Notes: generated by a model from the letters alone, not told the origin. A stretch of DNA of 5,599 bases from Sulfurimonas sp. (GCA_022712775.1 JAFLJZ010000234.1:1-5599); one strand, 5' to 3'. Numbered from the stretch's first letter, positions 1 to 5,599 are shown. Numbers and translations are program-made.

Positions 1-1
1 C

Positions 2-205
2 AGCAGTGCCGTAATTATTGATCCGGAAAACTCGGAACGTACCGAAAACTTTGTCCAAACCTTTTATGAATTGCGAAAACACAAAAACATGACTCCCGAT
101 GGTGCCCGTGATGTCATGAGCAACTACTCCTACTTCGGAAACATGATGGTTTATGAAGGTATGGCAGATGGAATGGTTTCAGAATGGCAAGAAAAGATGG
201 ACTAA
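2..205 (+). pseudogene. pta: Phosphate acetyltransferase (Pta), internal fragment cut off at about position 181
   Basis: Pta interconverts acetyl-CoA plus phosphate and acetyl phosphate plus CoA, usually with acetate kinase. The frame is open from the window edge and gives 67 residues. Residues 22-28 (YELRKHK) and 43-60 ([18 protein letters not shown]) match the conserved Pta core, where the family normally continues G-A-x-H-T-T. Here it instead reads EWQEKMD and stops at 203-205. Those last residues are simply the following glmU DNA read in the wrong frame, so real Pta homology ends at about 181. Both ends are missing: the start lies outside the window and the rest of the catalytic domain is absent. 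G+C is 78/180 in 1-180 against 61/180 in 241-420, and codons such as CCC, GCC and ACC are more frequent than in the neighbouring genes, suggesting a different source. Family assignment is firm; whether this is a broken gene or an assembly artefact is open. Confidence 0.8.
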
Positions 206-885
206 GCATCTCTCCCCTTTTAGTGAGCGAAGAAAATTTCAAGGGTGTAAACTCTAAAAAAGACCTCTCAGACAGTGAAATTATTATGCAAGAAAAGATT
301 AAAACTTCGTGGATGAATGCAGGTGTTATTATGCAACTTCCATCCACAATATATATAGAAGAAAGTGTTACATTTGAAGGTGAGTGTATTGTAGAAAATG
401 GATGTAGAATCACCGGAAACACGCTTATTCATAATTCACACATAAAAGCAGGCAGTGTTATTGAAGATTCTATCCTTAAAAACTCTGATATAGGTCCACT
501 AGCACATATTCGCCCTGCTTCTTATATAGAAGATTCACACATCGGAAACTTTGTAGAAGTGAAAAAAAGTTCACTCAAAGGTGTTAAAGCTGGTCACTTA
601 AGTTACATTGGTGATTCACAAATAGACAAAGGAACAAACATTGGAGCGGGTGTTATTACCTGCAACTACGATGGAATTAAAAAATACAAAACTATTATTG
701 GTAAAAATGTCTTTATTGGTAGTGATTCTCAGCTTATTGCTCCGATACAGATTGAAGATGATGTTATGATAGCTGCAGGAACTACTTTAACAAGTGGAAC
801 TGTACAAAAAGGTTCACTTGCTATCAGTCGAACAAAACTTAGAAATATAAAGGATTTTTACTATAAGTTTTTCTCTAAGAAATAG
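184..885 (+). CDS. glmU: GlmU, C-terminal acetyltransferase part (5'-truncated)
   Basis: Bifunctional GlmU acetylates glucosamine-1-phosphate (C-terminal domain) and then uridylates it (N-terminal domain) to give UDP-GlcNAc for peptidoglycan and lipid A. These 233 residues hold only the tail of the uridyltransferase domain, including the GVN motif (N23, like Mg-binding N227 of E. coli), followed by the left-handed beta-helix at about 55-215. Acetyltransferase active-site residues are all present by motif alignment: R110 (HIRP), K127 (FVEVKK), H138 and Y141 (AGHLSY), N152, N161 (CNYDG), S180 (GSDSQ) and R216 (ISR). The nucleotide-binding N-terminus, roughly 200 residues, is missing. The ATG at 184 has no convincing ribosome binding site and falls where intact GlmU reads through, so it is probably an internal methionine. 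Upstream in the same frame there is only stop-ridden Pta DNA. If the junction is an artefact, the native gene is probably intact. Confidence 0.9.
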   Translation: MARKDGLSISPLLVSEENFKGVNSKKDLSDSEIIMQEKIKTSWMNAGVIMQLPSTIYIEESVTFEGECIVENGCRITGNTLIHNSHIKAGSVIEDSILKNSDIGPLAHIRPASYIEDSHIGNFVEVKKSSLKGVKAGHLSYIGDSQIDKGTNIGAGVITCNYDGIKKYKTIIGKNVFIGSDSQLIAPIQIEDDVMIAAGTTLTSGTVQKGSLAISRTKLRNIKDFYYKFFSKK

Positions 886-914
886 TCTTTAGAAAACTTT
901 ATTAAAAGTAAGGG

Positions 915-920
915 TATAAT
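915..920 (+). promoter_or_regulatory. Probable sigma-70 -10 box for the coaBC operon
   Basis: A perfect TATAAT preceded by GGG lies 30 bases before the coaBC ATG, in the only real intergenic gap on the + strand. No good -35 box stands at the usual distance. The upstream stretch 886-910 is A/T-rich with T clusters, which fits Campylobacterota promoters, where the -10 box is conserved and the -35 box is weak (family knowledge). Expected transcription start is about 926-928, giving a leader of roughly 22-24 bases. All downstream genes overlap or abut, so this promoter would serve coaBC through truA. Inferred from sequence only. Confidence 0.6.
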
Positions 921-937
921 CACATAAAATATGTGAT
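919..937. repeat. Perfect 8-bp inverted repeat with 3-base spacer, possible operator
   Basis: ATCACATA (919-926), AAA (927-929) and TATGTGAT (930-937) form a perfect dyad. It overlaps the last two bases of the TATAAT box and covers the expected start of transcription, so a protein bound there could block the promoter. A transcript starting near 927 would hold only one arm, which makes a DNA-level site likelier than an RNA hairpin. The half-sites TCACA and TGTGA are in the opposite order to a CRP site. No known regulator is recognised. The arms are A/T-rich, so chance remains possible. Confidence 0.4.
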
Positions 938-943
938 AGAAGG
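938..943 (+). promoter_or_regulatory. Ribosome binding site of coaBC
   Basis: AGAAGG sits six bases before the ATG at 950, good Shine-Dalgarno complementarity and spacing. It supports this start and is the best ribosome binding site in the window. The four downstream genes have much weaker sites and probably rely on coupled translation. Confidence 0.7.
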
Positions 944-949
944 TCGAAT

Positions 950-2176
950 ATGTTCATTCCAGATGATTTACTCCAAGGTAAAAAGATACTCTTAGGCGTA
1001 AGTGGTTCTATCGCTGTTTATAAATCTCTTGAGCTAACTCGGCTCCTCATAAAAGCAGGTGCAGAGGTCAAAGTAGTTATGAGTGATTCTGCTAAAAAAT
1101 TTGTCACTCCCCTTAGTTTTGAAACACTTACATCAAATCAAGTTCTCGATGATACAAATGAATCATGGGTAACCGAGCATAACCACATAAAAACTACCGA
1201 ATGGGCAAACCTTTTTGTTATTGCCCCCGCTACTGCTAATACAATCGCAAAACTAGCAAATGGAATTGCAGACACGATGCTTCTTCAATGTGCTCTCGCT
1301 TATCCTAATAATAAACTTATCGCTCCATCAGCAAATACAAATATGCTCAAAAACCCAATGACACAAACAAATTTAAAAATGTTAACTAATGTAAACTACA
1401 CGCTTATAGGTACACAAATCAAAGAGCTAGCGTGTAAAACAACAGGTGATGGTGCTATGGCTGAACCTATAGATATTTTTTGGGCTTGTGCAAAAAGTTT
1501 ATTAAAGAATGATTTTTGGACAGACAGAACTGTAATGGTAACAGGTGGAGGAACTATAGAGAAAATTGATGACGTGCGTTATATATCAAACTTCTCCAGC
1601 GGAAAAATGGCTTCTTCACTTGCTGCTTCACTTTATTGTAGAGGTGCTAATGTCAATCTTATCTCTACAAAATTTGAAGATAACCTTCCAAAAGATATGC
1701 AGACTATGAAAGTTGAAAGTTCAAAAGAAATGCTGAAACAAGTTAATGTTTCTATTCGAATCGCTAAAAACAGTAAAATCGAGAAAAAGCCTTATCTATT
1801 TATGGTTGCAGCTGTAAGTGATTATATACCAGAATTTATACAAGATGGAAAACTAAAAAAAGAGCTACTTGGTGAAAAATTTGATATATCTTTAAAACAG
1901 GGAGTTGATATACTCCAATCTATCAACAAAGAAGGTATCATCACCATTGGATTTAAGGCTGAGATGGATGCCCAAAATGCAGAATCAAATGCTTCAAAAA
2001 TTCTAGATTCTAAGAATGTTGATGCAGTATGTTTAAATATTCTCCAAGATTCATCAAGTTTTGGAGCAGATACTAACAAAGTTGAATTTATATCTGCTAA
2101 AAAAATCATATCACTTCCTTCTTCGGATAAACTAAGTGTCGCATTTAATATTTTAAAACACTCTGAGAATATTTAA
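950..2176 (+). CDS. coaBC: Bifunctional phosphopantothenoylcysteine decarboxylase / phosphopantothenate-cysteine ligase (CoaBC, Dfp)
   Basis: This enzyme makes two steps of coenzyme A synthesis in the cytoplasm: it joins cysteine to 4'-phosphopantothenate using CTP (CoaB), then decarboxylates the product with FMN (CoaC) to 4'-phosphopantetheine. At 408 residues it is full length. The CoaC half (about 10-190) shows the flavin-binding GVSGSIAVYKS (16-26), catalytic H79 in NHI, the APATANTIAKLANGIAD stretch (92-108), N129 and active-site C162 in the ACxxxGDGAMAEP substrate flap. The CoaB half (about 193-405) has VTGGGTIEKIDDVRYISNFSSGKM (197-220), AAVSDY (287-292), the KLKK motif (301-304) and GFKAE (334-338). 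The usual P-A-M-N motif reads P-S-A-N (126-129), and the following Trp is Leu (L133). About ten extra residues before AAVSDY (near 268-282) look like a lineage insert. It heads the operon, with its own ribosome binding site, and its TAA overlaps the uppS ATG by one base. Confidence 0.97.
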   Translation: MFIPDDLLQGKKILLGVSGSIAVYKSLELTRLLIKAGAEVKVVMSDSAKKFVTPLSFETLTSNQVLDDTNESWVTEHNHIKTTEWANLFVIAPATANTIAKLANGIADTMLLQCALAYPNNKLIAPSANTNMLKNPMTQTNLKMLTNVNYTLIGTQIKELACKTTGDGAMAEPIDIFWACAKSLLKNDFWTDRTVMVTGGGTIEKIDDVRYISNFSSGKMASSLAASLYCRGANVNLISTKFEDNLPKDMQTMKVESSKEMLKQVNVSIRIAKNSKIEKKPYLFMVAAVSDYIPEFIQDGKLKKELLGEKFDISLKQGVDILQSINKEGIITIGFKAEMDAQNAESNASKILDSKNVDAVCLNILQDSSSFGADTNKVEFISAKKIISLPSSDKLSVAFNILKHSENI

Positions 2177-2853
2177 TGAACAGAGCAAAACATATAGCTA
2201 TCATCATGGATGGAAATGGTCGTTGGGCCCAACTCCAAGGTAAAAAAAGAGTTAAAGGTCATAAAGAAGGGGCAAAAGTTGTAAAAAACATTACAACTTT
2301 TTGCTCAAACAACCCAGAAATCCAAAGACTAACACTCTACGCATTTTCTACTGAAAATTGGAAGAGACCACGCTTAGAAGTTGAATTTTTGATGAATCTT
2401 TTAGAGCGCTATCTTAAAAATGAACTTGAAGCATATTTAGAAAATAATATTCGGTTTGAACCGATTGGTGATATTCGTGCTTTTTCTTCATCACTACAAA
2501 AAACTATTACAACAGTAAAAGAAAAAACAGTACACTGTGATGGACTTGTGCAATCTTTAGCCCTTAATTATGGTTCACAGGATGAAATTATACGAGCCCT
2601 AAATAAATTGAGTAACTCAGGTGAACATATAACAGAAACGATGCTAAGTAACGAGCTTGACTGCAAACATAGTGTTGACTTGTTAATCCGCACCGGGGGA
2701 GATCATCGCTTATCCAATTTTCTACTTTGGCAAGCAGCATATGCTGAACTCTTTTTTACTGATACACTATGGCCTGACTTTAAAACAAGTGAATTAGAAA
2801 AAATAATCACAAATTTCACAAAAATTGAAAGAAGATTTGGGGGGTTAAAATAA
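2176..2853 (+). CDS. uppS: Undecaprenyl diphosphate synthase (UppS, cis-prenyltransferase)
   Basis: UppS adds eight isopentenyl diphosphate units to farnesyl diphosphate, making the C55 undecaprenyl carrier used for peptidoglycan, O-antigen and other surface glycans. At 225 residues it is slightly shorter than E. coli UppS (about 250) but complete. Visible family signatures are HIAIIMDGNGRWA (6-18) with catalytic D12, GHKEGAK (28-34), LYAFSTENWKRP (54-65), ALNYG (129-133), and DLLIRTGGDHRLSNFLLWQAAYAE (168-191) with R172, R178, S180 and E191. The Glu of the usual GGE motif is Asp here (D176), a mild substitution. The product is soluble or membrane-associated and has no signal peptide. The start is fixed by the TAATG overlap with coaBC and by HIAIIMDGNGR falling at its usual short distance from Met; no clear ribosome binding site precedes it, so translation is probably coupled. 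The last codons contain a G6 run (2839-2844). Confidence 0.97.
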   Translation: MNRAKHIAIIMDGNGRWAQLQGKKRVKGHKEGAKVVKNITTFCSNNPEIQRLTLYAFSTENWKRPRLEVEFLMNLLERYLKNELEAYLENNIRFEPIGDIRAFSSSLQKTITTVKEKTVHCDGLVQSLALNYGSQDEIIRALNKLSNSGEHITETMLSNELDCKHSVDLLIRTGGDHRLSNFLLWQAAYAELFFTDTLWPDFKTSELEKIITNFTKIERRFGGLK

Positions 2854-3668
2854 TGGAAATATTTTTAGCAACACTTTTAGGGCTTCTTTTAGGCTCCTTT
2901 TTAAATGTAGTAATTCTAAGAATTCCCCAAGATGAAAGTATTGTTTTTGGAGCTTCGCATTGTACACACTGTAAGGAGCATTTAAAACCTTGGCATAATA
3001 TTCCTCTTCTTTCTTGGGTTTTTTTACGTGGAAAATGTGCATATTGCAAAACAAAAATTTCTATGCAGTACCCTTTTGTTGAGTTTATCTCTGCTTTTAT
3101 CTTTTTTATACTTGTAAGTAAATATGGTGCGAGCTTACCACTTCTTTTTGTAGGTTTTAGTTTTTTAAGTTTACTAGCCCTTTCTATGATTGACATAAAA
3201 TATAAGATGATTCCAGATAGCCTCAATCTCGCAGCAATAATTTTTGCAGTATTTGGAGCTTGGAGTCTTAATGGTATATTTATTAATCTTCAAAATGCTT
3301 TACTTTTTGCTGGAGGATTTACATTATTACGCTTTGGTCTTTCTTATATTCTTACATCTTCAGCACATAGACTGGCAAAAAAAACGCAAACCTCTTGGAC
3401 AAAAAACTATAACACCTACCCTTTAATAGAAGCAATGGGTGAAGGTGATATTATGGTTGCAGCTACAATGGGTGCTTTACTTGGAGTACAGCTTACTCTT
3501 GTTGCAATTTTTTTATCAGCACTTTTAGCACTTCCAGTTATGTTAGCTGTTATGAATAAATCACCAGAGGAGAAAAAAGTTCCCTTTGTTCCTTTTTTAG
3601 CACTTGGAACTTTTATTGTTTACATTTATGACACACCAATTTTTGAATATATTAAGGCAAATTACTAA
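2853..3668 (+). CDS. pilD: Prepilin peptidase, A24 family (PilD/GspO-like)
   Basis: This inner-membrane aspartic protease cuts leader peptides from type IV prepilins and pseudopilins and usually N-methylates the new first residue. The 271-residue protein has both normal domains. The N-terminal part (DiS_P_DiS type) begins with a membrane segment containing GLLLGSFLNVVILRIP (10-25) and has the zinc-type pairs C37-x2-C40 and C62-x2-C65. The peptidase part contains both catalytic aspartates, D114 in SMIDIKYKMIPD (111-122) and D199 in GEGD (196-199). About seven or eight hydrophobic segments are visible. The second active-site motif reads GEGDIMVAA rather than the common GxGDxKLL. The Cys motifs indicate the bifunctional form. 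No pilin or secretion gene lies beside it, so the substrates (pili, competence or type II-like pseudopilins) cannot be told from here. The ATG overlaps the uppS stop by one base; the G6 run 8 bases upstream may act as a weak ribosome binding site. An A8 run lies inside the gene at 3377-3384. Confidence 0.94.
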   Translation: MEIFLATLLGLLLGSFLNVVILRIPQDESIVFGASHCTHCKEHLKPWHNIPLLSWVFLRGKCAYCKTKISMQYPFVEFISAFIFFILVSKYGASLPLLFVGFSFLSLLALSMIDIKYKMIPDSLNLAAIIFAVFGAWSLNGIFINLQNALLFAGGFTLLRFGLSYILTSSAHRLAKKTQTSWTKNYNTYPLIEAMGEGDIMVAATMGALLGVQLTLVAIFLSALLALPVMLAVMNKSPEEKKVPFVPFLALGTFIVYIYDTPIFEYIKANY

Positions 3669-4729
3669 TGAATAGATTAGAACACTACATTATAAAAAAT
3701 CTTTCGATACTTTTTATGTCCATATTTTTATCTCTTTTTTCTATTGCTTCGGTAATATTTTTAATAAAGCTCGCTACGTATACTGCTGTTATTCAATTAT
3801 CTACTTGGGATATGTTGAAACTTTATATCTTTGTAACCCCAGAGCTTTTATTTTTCACGCTACCAATAAGCTTTTTTGTCGCATCTGCATTGACAATAAA
3901 TAAACTTTCTAATGACAATGAAATTATTGTTTTATTTGCACTAGGAATTCATCCTAAATTTATTATAAAAACACTTGCTAAACCGGCATTACTATTAACA
4001 ACACTTTTGCTATTTAACTTTTTTGTTGTTCTACCACATGTAAAAGTACTTTCAAAAAACTTCATTACTTTTAAAAAAACTGAAGCTAAGTTCAATCTTT
4101 CTGCCTCTGAATATGGGCATAAGTTTGGTGATTGGCTACTCTACCTTGGAGGTGAGAATAGTGATTCTAGTTACTCTGAAGTGTTTTTATTTAACAAAAA
4201 TGATACAGAGGAAGTGCTTATAGAGGCTGAAAAAGCATATATTACTAACGATGATGGAATACTTCGACTGCAACTTGTTGATGGAGAAGCTTATGTATAC
4301 TCTAAAGAAGAGTTCTCACAAACGAACTTTGAAACGATGTATATTAACAATACTAGTACAACAGAGTATCTAGTAAATCTATCTACAATAGAGCATTGGA
4401 CAGCATATGATCGAGGGAAAAAAGCTAAAGTTTTTTCTACGAATGTAGTACTTAGCTTATTTCCAATACTGAGTTTGTTTTTTATTCTTAGCATTAGTGT
4501 CATTCATGCTCGCCATCAAAAAAGTAAAATCTACTTTTATCTCTTTAGTGGACTTGTTGTTTATTATGGTTTAACACTTTGGCTAGTAGGAGTTGTCCCA
4601 AAAGGTGTGGATATACCTTCGTATGAGTTTCAAAAAATTCTTACTTTATATGTGATTCCAACTGTTACTATTCCTTGGTTAATTATTACATATTTACTTT
4701 ATAGAAAAACTATTGTTTCAAGATTTTAA
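3668..4729 (+). CDS. LptF/LptG family permease (YjgP/YjgQ), LPS export
   Basis: LptF and LptG form the membrane part of the LptB2FG ABC transporter, which extracts lipopolysaccharide from the inner membrane and passes it to LptC/LptA. The 353-residue length and the layout fit the family: three N-terminal membrane segments (about 12-36, 49-78, 98-124), a periplasmic beta-rich domain (about 125-250), then three more segments (about 258-280, 287-309, 324-345). The stretch NDNEIIVLFALGIHPKFI (82-99) between segments 2 and 3 matches the family's cytoplasmic coupling-helix region. The short basic, non-cleaved start (MNRLEHYIIKNL) is also typical. Only one member is present, so its partner and lptB must be elsewhere; I cannot tell LptF from LptG with confidence and leave the symbol empty. 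The ATG overlaps the pilD stop by one base. Placement after uppS links carrier-lipid synthesis and LPS export within one operon. Confidence 0.9.
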   Translation: MNRLEHYIIKNLSILFMSIFLSLFSIASVIFLIKLATYTAVIQLSTWDMLKLYIFVTPELLFFTLPISFFVASALTINKLSNDNEIIVLFALGIHPKFIIKTLAKPALLLTTLLLFNFFVVLPHVKVLSKNFITFKKTEAKFNLSASEYGHKFGDWLLYLGGENSDSSYSEVFLFNKNDTEEVLIEAEKAYITNDDGILRLQLVDGEAYVYSKEEFSQTNFETMYINNTSTTEYLVNLSTIEHWTAYDRGKKAKVFSTNVVLSLFPILSLFFILSISVIHARHQKSKIYFYLFSGLVVYYGLTLWLVGVVPKGVDIPSYEFQKILTLYVIPTVTIPWLIITYLLYRKTIVSRF

Positions 4730-5440
4730 GTGCGATGTTCTTTAACCATTGCGTACAATGGTACACTCTACCTAGGTTCTCAAACACAAAAAGAAACAAA
4801 CAATACTATACTTGGTACAATTGAAACTGCATTAAAACAACTTGGAATCAAAACAAAGATTATAGCTAGTGGAAGGACAGATAAAGGTGTTCATGCAACA
4901 GGGCAAGTTTGCCATATAGATTTACCTCCATTTTGGGATGATCTAGATAAACTTAAACAAGTTCTCAATCAGATGCTCCCATCTTCTATACTCGTAACAC
5001 ATATCAAAAAAGTAAAAGACACTTTTCATGCTCGATATGATGCAACGCGTAGAACCTATCGCTATTTATTAAAAATAACACCACCAAACCCTTTTGAGAG
5101 TGACTTTGTGACATTTGAGCAAAATATAGATTTTCAACAAATAGAAAAAAATATTGCCTTCTTTGTTGGTAAACACGATTTCCAACAGTTCATGAAAACA
5201 GGAAGTAATGTGTCATCAACACAAAGAATCATCTATAAAGCCTTTGCCTATAAATATAAAGATTTAATAATCCTAAACTTTCAAGCAAATGGATTTCTTC
5301 GTTCTCAAATACGACTTATGGTTGGAGCATTACTTCAGCTTGATTCTACTCAAATACAGGAACAATTATCTCTCTCAAATACTTATAAAATAAAGCCAGC
5401 TCCAAGTAATGGTCTTTACTTGGCTAAAATTAACTATTAA
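4730..5440 (+). CDS. truA: tRNA pseudouridine(38-40) synthase TruA
   Basis: TruA converts uridines 38, 39 and 40 in the anticodon stem of many tRNAs to pseudouridine, which helps keep the reading frame. The 236-residue protein carries the family signatures: AYNGTLYLGSQTQ (8-20), the catalytic GRTDKGVHA with D51 (48-56), FHARYDATRRTYRYLL (about 102-117), the KHDFQQF segment in the second half, and GFLRSQIRLMVGALL before the C-terminus. It is near the usual bacterial size and ends normally. The start is GTG, directly after the permease stop with no spacer and no evident ribosome binding site. An ATG at 4734 is out of frame, and the YNGT motif sits about 8 residues in as expected, so GTG is the right start. 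Translation is probably by re-initiation after the permease gene. It is the last gene of the operon and its stop abuts the convergent gene. Confidence 0.96.
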   Translation: MRCSLTIAYNGTLYLGSQTQKETNNTILGTIETALKQLGIKTKIIASGRTDKGVHATGQVCHIDLPPFWDDLDKLKQVLNQMLPSSILVTHIKKVKDTFHARYDATRRTYRYLLKITPPNPFESDFVTFEQNIDFQQIEKNIAFFVGKHDFQQFMKTGSNVSSTQRIIYKAFAYKYKDLIILNFQANGFLRSQIRLMVGALLQLDSTQIQEQLSLSNTYKIKPAPSNGLYLAKINY

Positions 5441-5444
5441 TTAA
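5437..5444. other. Shared stop palindrome TTAATTAA between convergent genes
   Basis: The palindrome supplies TAA for truA on the + strand (5438-5440) and TAA for the DUF218 gene on the - strand (5441-5443). The two coding regions therefore meet with no intergenic base. No GC-rich hairpin followed by a T run is visible near this point on either strand, so no intrinsic terminator is called. Each transcript probably extends into the other gene. Confidence 0.85.
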
Positions 5445-5599
5445 CCACGAATTTTTGCCCATAACATACCTATATACTCATGCATCGCTATTTGAGATTT
5501 CATAAAACTTCCCATATTAGGCATTTTAAAATAGCCATCAAACTTTCTTTTATGGAAATCTGTTGGCGCAGCAATAGGGTGTAAGCCAAGTGATTTAAA
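5441..5599 (-). CDS. DUF218 (YdcF/ElyC/SanA-like) protein, C-terminal 52 residues
   Basis: This is the 3' end of a leftward gene whose start lies beyond the right edge. It reads FKSLGLHPIAAPTDFH at the beginning of the visible part and HEYIGMLWAKIRG at the end, followed by TAA. The pattern G-L-x-P-I-x-A-P-T-D-F, then a Met-Pro, a Ser, and a final H-E-x-x-G plus a basic R-G terminus matches the C-terminal end of DUF218 proteins. E. coli members include ElyC, needed for envelope integrity and tied to undecaprenyl-phosphate use, and SanA; the biochemical activity of most members is not established. The N-terminal membrane segments and first conserved motifs cannot be seen here. The assignment comes from a short stretch, so the subfamily is uncertain. 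It is convergent with truA and so is not in the same operon, despite a possible functional link to the envelope genes. Confidence 0.75.
   Translation of the reverse strand, partial: FKSLGLHPIAAPTDFHKRKFDGYFKMPNMGSFMKSQIAMHEYIGMLWAKIRG

Noticed and set aside
184..186. ATG at 184 as a genuine new start of a short, acetyltransferase-only GlmU
   Set aside because: No Shine-Dalgarno sequence precedes it, the first 23 residues are leftover uridyltransferase-domain sequence, and upstream DNA is an unrelated pta fragment; truncation or misassembly explains it better.
114..422. Minus-strand open frame of 102 residues across the Pta/GlmU junction
   Set aside because: It lies opposite two clear coding fragments, spans the chimeric join, and its translation shows no recognisable domain.
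896..909. Weak hairpin ACTTT-AAAGT as a glmU terminator
   Set aside because: The stem is short and almost all A/T, with no following T run; it is not a credible intrinsic terminator.
1822..2109. Minus-strand open frame of 95 residues inside coaBC
   Set aside because: It is antisense to the conserved CoaB domain, has no upstream ribosome binding site that stands out, and looks like a shadow frame.
2816..3226. Minus-strand open frames of 136 and 69 residues opposite the uppS end and pilD start
   Set aside because: The + strand here encodes conserved Cys pairs and catalytic motifs of the prepilin peptidase; the antisense products are low-complexity and Lys-rich without a family match.
3244..3426. 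Plus-strand 60-residue frame inside pilD
   Set aside because: Its hydrophobic look comes from reading a membrane-protein gene in a shifted frame; the main frame continues through to D199.
4291..4503. Minus-strand 70-residue frame inside the permease gene
   Set aside because: It is a shadow of the LptF/G periplasmic domain coding region with no independent support.
1..5599. CRISPR array, insertion sequence, tRNA or defence island
   Set aside because: No spaced direct repeats, terminal inverted repeats, transposase, tRNA cloverleaf or accessory gene was seen; the window is nearly fully occupied by recognised core genes.

Overview
The window looks like a housekeeping block from a Campylobacterota (Epsilonproteobacteria) genome, probably a Sulfurimonas/Sulfuricurvum-like organism. 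The grounds are the low GC content (about one third G+C by hand count of 241-420), the protein sequence style, and the gene order glmU - coaBC - uppS - prepilin peptidase - LptF/G permease - truA. From memory, that order resembles the Cj0821-Cj0827 region of Campylobacter jejuni. The genus is an inference.

Layout: (1) Positions 2-181 encode the middle of a phosphate acetyltransferase (Pta). It breaks off inside a conserved motif. (2) At about 181-184 the sequence changes to glmU, which has lost roughly its first 200 codons; the two reading frames do not match and base composition shifts. This is most simply an assembly or cloning chimera near a contig end, though a real deletion or rearrangement cannot be excluded. 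(3) 886-949 is a compact intergenic region with a perfect TATAAT box, a 19-bp perfect-arm inverted repeat directly after it, and an AGAAGG ribosome binding site. (4) 950-5440 is a tightly packed five-gene operon on the + strand: coaBC, uppS, pilD-type prepilin peptidase, LptF/LptG-family permease and truA. The first three internal junctions overlap by one base (TAATG); the fourth has zero gap (TAA then GTG). (5) 5441-5599 is the 3' end of a convergent DUF218 (YdcF/ElyC/SanA-like) gene. Its stop codon abuts the truA stop within the palindrome TTAATTAA.

The genes serve basic growth, mostly of the cell envelope. GlmU makes UDP-GlcNAc for peptidoglycan and lipid A, UppS makes the undecaprenyl carrier lipid, and the LptF/G permease exports LPS. 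The DUF218 family includes ElyC, which is linked to undecaprenyl-phosphate-dependent envelope synthesis. CoaBC makes 4'-phosphopantetheine for coenzyme A, PilD matures prepilins, and TruA modifies tRNA.

I found no CRISPR array, insertion sequence, tRNA, rRNA or novel defence-like system. The points most worth a second look are the Pta/GlmU junction, the palindrome over the coaBC start region, the tail-to-tail shared-palindrome stop, and a G6 tract between uppS and pilD.
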